A stretch of DNA of 39,008 nt from Flemingiibacterium sp964430755 (GTDB taxonomy: Bacteria; Bacillota; Clostridia; Oscillospirales; CAG-272): assembly GCA_964430755.1 (NCBI GenBank), contig CAYSFT010000018.1, positions 1 to 39,008 on the forward strand, in the 5' to 3' direction. Positions 9,272 to 16,520 of the stretch are shown piece by piece. Below the pieces are notes generated by a model that worked only from the letters and a program-made list of their open reading frames with translations, was not told where the DNA came from and did no database searches. Within the stretch, counting starts at the first letter, position 1. The number at the start of each line of letters is the position of its first letter. A program made the position numbers and the translations under genes.

Positions 9272-9476
9272 AAAAAGAAACAATGAAGATACAGAGCCGC
9301 CGACGTAGCTGGCGGCGGACGAGCGGTTACCGCTAACAAAGCGAATCCGGAGCCGTAAGGCGGAGTTGAGCGCAAATCGAGCGCAGGCAAAGGAAAGAGG
9401 GGGAGCTCGAGGGGGACGAAAACCTTCGCGCCAGCGTTGGTGTTCGTCCCCTTCGAATGATACGATGTTCGAAGCA
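9272..9476. repeat. Dispersed repeat A, copy 2 (inverted relative to copy 1)
   Basis: The reverse complement of this stretch matches 1-206 with about twenty differences, mostly clustered in the segment that reads GAGAGGG in copy 1. The pair flanks the 9.1 kb holding uvrBA, the flotillin operon and the membrane protein gene. The rest of the 9243-9684 gap shows no gene; the end of the gap (about 9600-9640) repeats the phrase ATCAGTGGCTTCATTG found near other intergenic repeats. Confidence 0.85.
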
Positions 9477-9684
9477 GTACGCTTCGGGGAATTGCTTTCT
9501 TTCACCTTTTGAATGCAAAAGCAACTTTTATGCTCGAAATATAAAGATATACTAAATCTCTTTGTGTTGCGCTTCAGATTTTGCGTAAATTCGAGGGATG
9601 GGATCCAACTGCGTCGCCGGCATCAGTGGCTTCATTGCTTTTGTAGCGCTGAGAAAAGAGGGTGCTAAACTCTCATTTTATCAT

Positions 9685-9722
9685 ATAAAAACGAGCTGTC
9701 TGTTTGTAATTACAGGCAGCTC
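9685..9722 (-). terminator. Terminator of the barnase-barstar operon
   Basis: An 11-bp stem (GAGCTGTCTGT with ACAGGCAGCTC, one G-U pair) at 9693-9722, followed on the minus strand by a T-run. It sits directly after the barstar stop. Confidence 0.75.
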
Positions 9723-9730
9723 ATGTGTTT

Positions 9731-9985
9731 TCAGCTTAAATATAATATACGAAAATCTTTTTCAAGAATTTCATCAAACACCTCAAATATCGGTTTTGCA
9801 AATTCGCTTGCGTCAGCAGCGTTTTTTATTATCACTGCTGTGGTGCGCGGTAGCTCCGAAAGACAGTCGGCAAGGGCATCGAGGTTCTTTCCGTAGTAAG
9901 CAGGGAAGTCAAGGCTTGCCGCGATATACTCGTGTGCATCGGATTTTGTGGTAAATCTTTTTGAGTCGATTATGATAATTTTCAT
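9731..9985 (-). CDS. Barstar family ribonuclease inhibitor
   Basis: An 84-aa cytoplasmic protein, close to the 90 aa of barstar. It starts MKIIIIDSKRF, has the typical FPAYYGKNLDALADCL helix region (about 27-42) with the acidic and aromatic residues that plug the barnase active site, and ends in a short ILYLS strand. The ATG at 9985 lies 10 bases after the barnase stop. The open frame extends far upstream, but that part overlaps barnase in another frame and has no family sequence. Its expected role is to neutralise barnase made in the same cell. Confidence 0.9.
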   Translation of the reverse strand: MKIIIIDSKRFTTKSDAHEYIAASLDFPAYYGKNLDALADCLSELPRTTAVIIKNAADASEFAKPIFEVFDEILEKDFRILYLS

Positions 9986-9995
9986 TTTTTGTCTC

Positions 9996-10520
9996 TCATT
10001 CCTCTCCGTAAAGCAGTGTGAACGATTCATAGTGGTCGTCGGTGTAATATATAAGTCCGTCATTTGAATAAACGATACGTTTTGCACCACGGCTGTCTTT
10101 ACCGTTTGTGTCAATGTCACATTCGTAATATATTCTGCCGTCTGCCTTCGGAAGCAGTCCCTCGCGGTTACCGAAAACGTCACCGCCAATTGCCGCGCCT
10201 TCGAGGTAACGCTCGACCGAACCACCTTCCCAACCAAGTTCACGTGCCTCGGATTTGGTTATAAAGTTCGGCGGCAGCTTTCCGTAACAGTTTATATATG
10301 ATGCAACTTCTTCTTTGGTGTAGTATGAGCCGTTTTCTTCAAGCGGTGCAACTTCATCTTGCTGTCGGGCGGTGGTTTCGGGGAGGTTTAACTTGTCACT
10401 TGGAATTATTTCATCTGTCAGTGAAACGTATGAGCAGCCGATCAATGTAAACAGCATGAGTATGCTCAGTATGATTGCGAGTGCTCGAGGTGTGGCGTTA
10501 AATAAATTTTTTATATTCAT
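9996..10520 (-). CDS. Barnase-type ribonuclease with lipoprotein signal
   Basis: A 174-aa protein whose C-terminal part (about 66-172) matches barnase closely: YINCYGKLPPNFITKSEA, then AIGGDVFGNREG. The residues corresponding to the catalytic and binding set are all present: K89, E133, R148 and H163, the last in DDHYESF. The N-terminus is basic, then hydrophobic (13-27), and ends in a lipobox LIGC with C29, so the mature enzyme is probably lipid-anchored outside the membrane rather than freely secreted. A 35-residue linker precedes the domain. AAAGGA precedes the ATG. Barstar follows at once. Confidence 0.92.
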   Translation of the reverse strand: MNIKNLFNATPRALAIILSILMLFTLIGCSYVSLTDEIIPSDKLNLPETTARQQDEVAPLEENGSYYTKEEVASYINCYGKLPPNFITKSEARELGWEGGSVERYLEGAAIGGDVFGNREGLLPKADGRIYYECDIDTNGKDSRGAKRIVYSNDGLIYYTDDHYESFTLLYGEE

Positions 10521-10551
10521 TTATGCATCCTTTCGTTATCTTTATAGGATA

Positions 10552-10580
10552 ATTATACAATATTTTTATTCGTGTGTCAA
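10552..10580 (-). promoter_or_regulatory. Sigma-A promoter of the barnase-barstar operon
   Basis: On the minus strand: perfect -35 TTGACA, 17-bp spacer, perfect -10 TATAAT. This is about as strong as the consensus allows, notable for a toxic nuclease. Confidence 0.85.
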
Positions 10581-10590
10581 TAAGTACGGC

Positions 10591-10620
10591 TTGACAAGTG
10601 GCATTTTTCGGTGATACAAT
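10591..10620 (+). promoter_or_regulatory. Promoter of the DNA glycosylase gene
   Basis: TTGACA, 18-bp spacer, TACAAT. It is divergent from the barnase promoter, with the two -35 boxes only ten bases apart, so one regulator could affect both. Confidence 0.65.
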
Positions 10621-10637
10621 AATAGTGGGGTGATGAC

Positions 10638-11255
10638 ATGATTTTTGAATATGGAGAAAATGAGCTTGAATATCTTCGTAAACGCGACGGGCGTCTTGGC
10701 GAAATTATAGAGCGTGTCGGTTTCATTGAGCGCGAGGTGAACAGTGACATTTTTGCATCTATCGTGAAAAATATCGCGGGACAGCAGATATCAAATGCGG
10801 CATTAAAAACTGTTTTGGGAAGGCTTATGGAAGTAGTTGGTGAACTGACACCCGGAAATGTCTGTCGGCTTGGCGTTGACGGTTTGCGCTCTTGCGGAAT
10901 GAGTCTTCGCAAGGCAGAGAATATAGTTAATATTGCAGAGCAGATTCATAGTGGTGAACTTGATCTTGAGGTGCTGCGTACACTGCCCGACGAGGAGGTA
11001 ATATCGCGTTTGACGTCCTTTCGCGGAATTGGCAGATGGACGGCTGAAATGATACTTATATTTTGCCTTTGCCGGGGGGATGTACTAAGTTTCGGCGATT
11101 TTGGTATACGTCGTGGGATAGAGCTTTTATACGGCGAGGAAAAATTGACGCGTGCGTGCTTCAGGAAATATTATGAGCGTTACAGTCCGTATGCCACGGT
11201 GGCGAGCTTTTATCTTTGGGCTGTCGGAAACGGGGACGTTCAACCGCTTTCTTAA
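10638..11255 (+). CDS. DNA-3-methyladenine glycosylase II (AlkA-like, HhH-GPD)
   Basis: A 205-aa base-excision repair enzyme that removes alkylated bases. The helix-hairpin-helix with the Gly-rich turn is at about 127-141 (SFRGIGRWTAEMIL), followed by the catalytic aspartate D154 in SFGDFGIRRG. The conserved IAGQQIS segment at 47-53 is typical of the AlkA branch. No Fe-S cysteine loop is seen, unlike endonuclease III. It is shorter than E. coli AlkA (282 aa), lacking the extra N-terminal domain, as is common in Bacillota. A GGGGTG site precedes the ATG. Confidence 0.88.
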   Translation: MIFEYGENELEYLRKRDGRLGEIIERVGFIEREVNSDIFASIVKNIAGQQISNAALKTVLGRLMEVVGELTPGNVCRLGVDGLRSCGMSLRKAENIVNIAEQIHSGELDLEVLRTLPDEEVISRLTSFRGIGRWTAEMILIFCLCRGDVLSFGDFGIRRGIELLYGEEKLTRACFRKYYERYSPYATVASFYLWAVGNGDVQPLS

Positions 11256-11257
11256 AA

Positions 11258-11300
11258 TAAAAAACGGGACGCTTTTTGGGGCGTCCCTTAGTTTATAAAA
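11258..11300. terminator. Bidirectional terminator between glycosylase and SASP genes
   Basis: A perfect 7-bp stem (GGGACGC at 11266-11272 with GCGTCCC at 11281-11287), with an A-rich tract on its left. The genes on both sides converge on it. Confidence 0.75.
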
Positions 11301-11305
11301 CAGAC

Positions 11306-11506
11306 TTATTTGCCTGCCTTGAGGTCGTTCTCATACTTTTCGATCATCTTCTTAACCATCTGACCGCCGATGGAGCCTGCCTGACGGGAAGTGAGCTCAC
11401 CGTTGTAACCCTGCTTGAGGTTTACGCCGACTTCGCTTGCGGCTTCCATCTTGAACTGTTCGAGAGCTTCCTTTGCCTCGGGAACAACAATCTTGTTACT
11501 TGACAT
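11306..11506 (-). CDS. Alpha/beta-type small acid-soluble spore protein
   Basis: A 66-aa DNA-binding protein that coats and protects forespore DNA. It shows the germination-protease site region (EAASEVGV, 21-28) and the second conserved block RQAGSIGGQMVKKMIEKYE (41-59). The length and both motifs are diagnostic for the family. AAGGAG precedes the ATG. Expression is expected in the forespore under sigma-G, but I could not fix a convincing sigma-G promoter upstream. Confidence 0.96.
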   Translation of the reverse strand: MSSNKIVVPEAKEALEQFKMEAASEVGVNLKQGYNGELTSRQAGSIGGQMVKKMIEKYENDLKAGK

Positions 11507-11591
11507 TGTTTTTTCTCCTTTTAGGAAATATCTATATTATCGACTTACTTCGCATCTTTCGCGAATTCTCACAAAAACCGTACACAACTGT

Positions 11592-11640
11592 GTCGGGCGA
11601 AGCTTGTCTGTTTAATTGAGTCATGACGTTTCCGCCCGAC
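11592..11640. other. Inverted repeat in the 11507-11769 gap
   Basis: Perfect 8-bp arms GTCGGGCG (11592-11599) and CGCCCGAC (11633-11640) with a 33-base loop and no T-run. It lies upstream of the SASP gene and could be an RNA structure or a protein site. Nothing else recognisable is in this 263-bp stretch. Confidence 0.5.
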
Positions 11641-11769
11641 TCTGTTACTATTATCGCCACTATCACGTTTTATATGAATGGGAATTTCATGCGGCAGTGG
11701 TAATTGGTACGGTGCGCTTTTTAACTTAATTTTCGTGAAAAAATGAGAAAAAGAAAATACGAATTGTCC

Positions 11770-11798
11770 TTGCTAAAAAGTATGGCGCGGTATATAAT
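11770..11798 (+). promoter_or_regulatory. Promoter of the sugar isomerase-like gene
   Basis: TTGCTA, 17-bp spacer, TATAAT, about 49 bases before the ATG. Confidence 0.7.
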
Positions 11799-11846
11799 AT
11801 TTTTTAGAAAATTAATTTCACCAAACTCAAAAAGGAGAATACAGTT

Positions 11847-12668
11847 ATGACTAAATCAAGAATCACAGCGGCAATCTGGCCGTGGGGAACACAGACAAGA
11901 GAACAGATGGAAACTGCGGCGGCTGCGGTTTCAAAGATAGGCTATGAAAATTTTGAAAGCGTTAAAGCTGCAATATATGCTTATGATCTTGATATCAAAG
12001 CATATAAGGAGGTTATTGAGCGCAATAATCTTAAAGCCGCAAGCTTCTATTTCCATCTCATGAGAAAAGAAAACGAGGCTGACATTTTCGCCAATCTCGA
12101 AAAAGAGCTCGAATTTATCGCCGAGCTTGGAGTTAAGCGTATCTGTCTGCAGGCAACCGGCGGTCGCCCCGAGGTGATGGACAAGGCAAATCTTGACTAT
12201 GAGCTTGATATCATTGCTCGTTTTGCTGAAAAAACCAAGTCGTTTGGAATCATGTCGAATCTTCATCCTCATCACAATACATGGGTTATGTATGAGAACG
12301 AAATCGACAACATCCTCCAGAATCTTGACAGCAGTGTCATCCAGTTTGCGCCCGATACGGCACATCTTGTTGCAGGTCTTTGCGATCCGCTTACCATTAT
12401 AAAGAAATACATAGACCGAGTTAATTTCACTCATTTCAAGGATATTAAAAACTCAAACGTTAAGTCTGAGGGGCTTGCAAGCGCAGGTATGGAGGTTTAT
12501 TCAAACTTCTGTGAGCTCGGACAGGGCTGTGTTGACTTCAAGAGCATTTTCGCGCTCCTCAAGGAACACGGCTACGATGGTCCTCTCTGCGAGGAGCTTG
12601 ATAAGGCACCTGTCAGCAACGAGGAATCCGCGCTTAACAACTTCAACTTTATTCTTAACAATTATTAA
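11847..12668 (+). CDS. Sugar phosphate isomerase/epimerase family TIM barrel
   Basis: A 273-aa member of the xylose isomerase-like (AP endonuclease 2) TIM-barrel family. Likely metal-binding residues are visible along the strands: H140 and H142 in LHPHHN, D170 and H173 in PDTAH, H196 in THFKD, and E250 in CEEL near the C-terminus. Members act on sugars or inositols (for example inosose dehydratase IolE), but the substrate here cannot be read from sequence or context. It is a single-gene unit with its own promoter and terminator. AAAGGAG precedes the ATG. Confidence 0.8.
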   Translation: MTKSRITAAIWPWGTQTREQMETAAAAVSKIGYENFESVKAAIYAYDLDIKAYKEVIERNNLKAASFYFHLMRKENEADIFANLEKELEFIAELGVKRICLQATGGRPEVMDKANLDYELDIIARFAEKTKSFGIMSNLHPHHNTWVMYENEIDNILQNLDSSVIQFAPDTAHLVAGLCDPLTIIKKYIDRVNFTHFKDIKNSNVKSEGLASAGMEVYSNFCELGQGCVDFKSIFALLKEHGYDGPLCEELDKAPVSNEESALNNFNFILNNY

Positions 12669-12699
12669 TCTATCCATAACAATATATGTGCAGGAAAAA

Positions 12700-12737
12700 T
12701 CCCACGGATTAAAGCGTCTGTGGGAGTTTTTCTTTTT
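12700..12737 (+). terminator. Terminator of the sugar isomerase-like gene
   Basis: Stem TCCCAC (12700-12705) with GTGGGA (12720-12725), followed by GTTTTTCTTTTTG. Confidence 0.75.
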
Positions 12738-12820
12738 GTTTGCAAAAAGCTGAACGGTATAATTTCCTGAGCCTTTTGTATGGATTCTACAGCAGACTAT
12801 GAGCTTTTTCACCGTATTGC

Positions 12821-12849
12821 TTGAAATATTGGCGAAGATGTGATATAAT
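12821..12849 (+). promoter_or_regulatory. Promoter of the DUF2079 gene
   Basis: TTGAAA, 17-bp spacer ending TGA, TATAAT (extended -10 form), 27 bases before the ATG. Confidence 0.75.
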
Positions 12850-12876
12850 TACCTTAGTAAACTGTGAGGTGATTAT

Positions 12877-14700
12877 ATGCCGGCTGTATTTCGTAGGGTT
12901 ATTACGGCATGGTTTTCGGCTGTGCTTATTGAATATATTATCCTGCCGCGTGAGTTTCGTTCGCTTTCGGGGCTTGACGGGCTTGCAGAGATGTCGCTTT
13001 TACGTGTGGTATTGCTCACTTGTATTTTAACGCTTGTTTTATGGGGTATTTCACGCTTTGTGAACACAACTGCCGCCGAGCGTACGGGAATTTTTGCCGT
13101 ATTTCTTGCGCTGTCTGCTATTGCTGTCCATGCATCGTTCACATGGGCTTTTTTTGCAGTATGCCTGCTTATTTGCGGTGCGATGCTCGTTTATAATCTT
13201 TTCGGTTGGAATTCATCTTTGGAGAGTGTGAAAAAGCCTGAACGGGAACAAAAAATCTTTTTATGGTTGACCGTTTTATTGACAATATCATTCTTCCTTT
13301 TCCTTGCGATATGCACGGTCTGCCGCATTTACAGCTTTTGTACGCCGACATACGATTTCGGTATCTTTGCGCAGATGTTCCATCATATGAGGGAATCGGG
13401 ACTGCCACTGACAACAGTTGAGCGCGACGGTTTACTTTCGCATCTGCACGTTCATATGTCACCGATTTTTTATCTGCTTTTGCCGTTTTACCTGATCGTT
13501 CCGATTCCGGCAACGCTTCAGGTTCTCCAGGCGGCGGTACTTGCCTCGGCTGTGATACCGCTTTGGAAAATTGCGAAGAATCACGGACTTTCAGACGTGC
13601 AGCGTTTACTTATCACCGGTGTAATGCTGTTTTATCCGGCTTTTGCAGGCGGTGCCTCTCATGATATTCACGAGAACTGCTTCCTTGTGCCGCTGATTTT
13701 GTGGCTCATCTGGGCGATGGAAAAAAAGAATATACCGCTCGTTGCCCTTTTCGGGTTTCTGACACTTACAGTCAAAGAGGATGCGGCGGTTTACGTTGCC
13801 GTTATCGCGCTTTATTTTATTTTGAAAACGTTACTTCACTATGAGCGCTCACGCCTTCGCGAGCTGTTATTGGGACTTGGGCTTTTCGCGGCGGCACTTA
13901 TATATTTCTTCCTTGCAACAAGCTTTCTTGCCGAGATCGGTGACGGCGTTATGACTAACCGATACAAAAACTTCATGTACGACGGCTCATCCTCGCTCAT
14001 AACGGTTATCAAGTCGGTCATAATGAACCCGATGAAGGCTCTGTTTGAATGTATGGATGCCGAAAAGCTCAAGTTCATTGCACTCACGATGCTTCCGCTT
14101 CTCGGTCTGCCGCTTGTAACGAGGCGATATGAGCGTTACATAATGCTGATTCCGTATCTTCTTTTGAATCTGATGTCGGACTATGTTTATCAGCATGACA
14201 TTTATTTTCAGTATACGTTCGGTCCGTTTGCGTTTCTTATCTATCTGACGCTTATAAATGTGGCTGATCTGAAGCTTGATTTTAAACGTCTTATTGCGCT
14301 TGGTGCAGCGTTTGTTATCGGTGTCGGCTGTTTTATTCCGACGGTTGGCAAGAAGCTTATAAAATATCCGGAATATTGTATTAAAAATTCTGAATTTTAC
14401 GGTGAAGTCAGTGACACACTTTCGCTTATCCCCGATGACGCTTCCGTTACCGCAACTACGTTTTACACCACATTCCTATCGCAGAGAGATGAGCTCTATG
14501 ATATTTACTATGCTTCAAGGGAGCATCTCCTTGATTCGGAATATGTGGCTTTGAATGTTACTGCAAAGAGCGAATTCCGCAAGTACGCCGACAAGGGCCA
14601 GGAAAACGGTTATGACAACATTATTGCGCTGCTTTTGGAAAACGGCTTTGAGCTTTATGCCGAGCTTGAAAATGTGCTTGTGATATATAAAAAGAAGTGA
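12877..14700 (+). CDS. DUF2079 family polytopic membrane protein
   Basis: A 607-aa protein with about a dozen hydrophobic segments and large soluble stretches at about 150-200 and from about 500 to the end. The block after the early membrane spans, YDFGIFAQMFHHMRESGLP followed by HLHVHMSPIFYLLLP, is characteristic of DUF2079, which resembles GT-C-fold glycosyltransferases with conserved acidic and histidine residues outside the membrane. The C-terminal 100 residues are soluble. A glycan-transfer role is an inference from fold resemblance. GAGGTG precedes the ATG. Confidence 0.8.
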   Translation: MPAVFRRVITAWFSAVLIEYIILPREFRSLSGLDGLAEMSLLRVVLLTCILTLVLWGISRFVNTTAAERTGIFAVFLALSAIAVHASFTWAFFAVCLLICGAMLVYNLFGWNSSLESVKKPEREQKIFLWLTVLLTISFFLFLAICTVCRIYSFCTPTYDFGIFAQMFHHMRESGLPLTTVERDGLLSHLHVHMSPIFYLLLPFYLIVPIPATLQVLQAAVLASAVIPLWKIAKNHGLSDVQRLLITGVMLFYPAFAGGASHDIHENCFLVPLILWLIWAMEKKNIPLVALFGFLTLTVKEDAAVYVAVIALYFILKTLLHYERSRLRELLLGLGLFAAALIYFFLATSFLAEIGDGVMTNRYKNFMYDGSSSLITVIKSVIMNPMKALFECMDAEKLKFIALTMLPLLGLPLVTRRYERYIMLIPYLLLNLMSDYVYQHDIYFQYTFGPFAFLIYLTLINVADLKLDFKRLIALGAAFVIGVGCFIPTVGKKLIKYPEYCIKNSEFYGEVSDTLSLIPDDASVTATTFYTTFLSQRDELYDIYYASREHLLDSEYVALNVTAKSEFRKYADKGQENGYDNIIALLLENGFELYAELENVLVIYKKK

Positions 14701-14775
14701 TATCGGTTATTTCTCAAATATCTACCGATGGGTGATTTCCTTTGTATACGAGGCAAAATATCGCCGAATAAGTGA

Positions 14776-14804
14776 TTGACACGGCAAATGAAATCCTGTA
14801 TAAT
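14776..14804 (+). promoter_or_regulatory. Promoter of the glycosidase-like gene
   Basis: Consensus TTGACA, 17-bp spacer, TATAAT, followed by GGGAGGAG and the ATG at 14827. Confidence 0.85.
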
Positions 14805-14826
14805 TGATTAAAAGGGAGGAGTGAAT

Positions 14827-16356
14827 ATGCTTAAAGGTATTATTATCAACCAGGATACAGACGGCATCTTAAAAGGATTCAGAGACAAAACCGCAACACT
14901 TGAGGATCTTAAAAGCTTCCCAAAAGAGTTTGAGGGCTCGCAGGTGACCGATTATGTTATCTGCGTTTCAAGCGGACTTGTGACCTGGCCATCGAAAAAA
15001 TATACTAATTTCCTCGAAAAATATTATCGCAAGGAAGAAAACGGTTCCGCAGTTGATTATTCCGAGGTGGTAAACGCAAAAGCGGCACAGTATATTTTTG
15101 AAGAGCTTGGCGTTGATCACAATGAAATACTCATTGAGGGGTTCAAAAAAGTCGGAATCAATCCCTGGATCTCGTTTCGCATGAACGATTACCATTATAA
15201 AAATCTTCCTATGCATTTTCTCTTTTCCGATTTTTATTATGAGCATCCCGAATATCGCCGTGTTAAATTCCATCCCGAATTTATTGTTAACTGCGGCGAC
15301 AACAGCTACGATTATTATTACGACGAGGTTCGTGAGCTTTATAAGGGCATCATTGACGAAGCTCTCGACCGGTATGACGTTTACGGTATCGAACTTGATT
15401 TTCAGCGTGAGATCGAGGTTTTCGGCTTTGGCAGACACTATATCGGTGTTGAAATTATGAATCAGTTTATGAGAGAGGTTGATGAAATCACTCATAAATA
15501 TGAGGCAAAGTACGGACATGAGATCAAGCTTTCCGTGCGTGTTGCTCCCGATATTCAGACGAATTTTGACTTCGGTCATGACGTTATGCAGTGGGTGCGA
15601 GAGGGGATAGTTGACATGGTTGTTCCAACAGGCAGATGTGAATCTGCCGACATGGATTTGCCGATAAAGCTTTGGTCGGGACTTTTGAAGCCGTATGGTG
15701 TAACTCTTGCGGCAGGCATGGAGAAGGAGATACTTCCGTATATTTCGCATCCCGTTATTCAGCCTGACATTGAAACCTTTGCGGCATTTGCAGCAAACGT
15801 ATACGAGCAGGGCGCAGATAAGGTTTACTATTACAACTATTTCCGTACACGTGTGCATGAGCATTTTGACAAGACGGCACCGTTTGTCACTGATCCGGCG
15901 GAATACTGCGGCGCATTGCCTGTATACTGGACTATCATCAATACAATGGGTGATCCTGAAATAGTTCAAAAGCTTAACCGACGCCACATAATCACCTATA
16001 AAGACCGTTTCCCGTTCTGGAATCACACCGGAGGAGACAGTCGTCAGCTGCCGGTTTCACCAAGCCGTTCCATCAGCTTTAAATTAAGTGTTGGTGAAAT
16101 TCCGGACGGAGCCAAGGTAACGATACGTATCGGTATTGTTGACGGCGACAAGCTCAAAGAGGTGCCGCGCCTTTTTGTAAATTCCGAGCCGTGTGAATAC
16201 ATTGGCTGCGAATCGGACATAAGATTTACCGATGTACCGCTTCTATGCTATGATGTGCCTGCGAGTGCTCATCACACAATGGTGCTTTGTCCGTTTGTTA
16301 TTACAAAGGAGCTTATCGATATTCATTATGTCGATGCTCACATTATTGTCAGTTGA
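14827..16356 (+). CDS. Putative TIM-barrel glycoside hydrolase-like protein
   Basis: A 509-aa cytoplasmic protein without a signal peptide. The first 380 residues look like a TIM barrel: strands ending in acidic residues, for example YGIELDFQRE (about 192-201), an aromatic-rich surface and a VVPTGRCES strand. The last 120 residues look like a beta-sandwich. It resembles loosely the glycosidase-like GHL families, but I cannot assign a family or substrate. The ATG at 14827 is preferred over the GTG at 14821, because the latter would leave no space after the GGGAGGAG site. It stands alone with its own promoter and terminator. Confidence 0.6.
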   Translation: MLKGIIINQDTDGILKGFRDKTATLEDLKSFPKEFEGSQVTDYVICVSSGLVTWPSKKYTNFLEKYYRKEENGSAVDYSEVVNAKAAQYIFEELGVDHNEILIEGFKKVGINPWISFRMNDYHYKNLPMHFLFSDFYYEHPEYRRVKFHPEFIVNCGDNSYDYYYDEVRELYKGIIDEALDRYDVYGIELDFQREIEVFGFGRHYIGVEIMNQFMREVDEITHKYEAKYGHEIKLSVRVAPDIQTNFDFGHDVMQWVREGIVDMVVPTGRCESADMDLPIKLWSGLLKPYGVTLAAGMEKEILPYISHPVIQPDIETFAAFAANVYEQGADKVYYYNYFRTRVHEHFDKTAPFVTDPAEYCGALPVYWTIINTMGDPEIVQKLNRRHIITYKDRFPFWNHTGGDSRQLPVSPSRSISFKLSVGEIPDGAKVTIRIGIVDGDKLKEVPRLFVNSEPCEYIGCESDIRFTDVPLLCYDVPASAHHTMVLCPFVITKELIDIHYVDAHIIVS

Positions 16357-16411
16357 ATAAGTGACTCATAAGGGATAGTATTATGTTTCGCTTTTCATAC
16401 CCCTCCAATGG

Positions 16412-16448
16412 GCTGTCTCTTTTTTTCAAAGACAGCTCGCTTTTTTTT
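16412..16448 (+). terminator. Terminator of the glycosidase-like gene
   Basis: Stem GCTGTCT (16412-16418) with AGACAGC (16430-16436), followed by a run of eight T at 16441. Confidence 0.8.
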
Positions 16449-16475
16449 ATTGCTTGAAAGCACGTGCGGTTTGCG

Positions 16476-16511
16476 GCAAAAATATCCCCCGGATCTTTAA
16501 ACCCGAGGGAT
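16476..16511 (-). terminator. Terminator of the aldo/keto reductase-GTPase operon
   Basis: Stem ATCCC-CGG paired with CCG-GGGAT across 16484-16511, followed on the minus strand by ATTTTTG. Confidence 0.65.
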
Positions 16512-16520
16512 GATAGTTCA

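Noticed and set aside
14968..16026. A 352-codon minus-strand frame
   Set aside because: It is antisense to the glycosidase-like gene, which has a promoter, ribosome site and sensible codon use; the antisense protein is rich in unlikely runs of Ile, Val and Cys.
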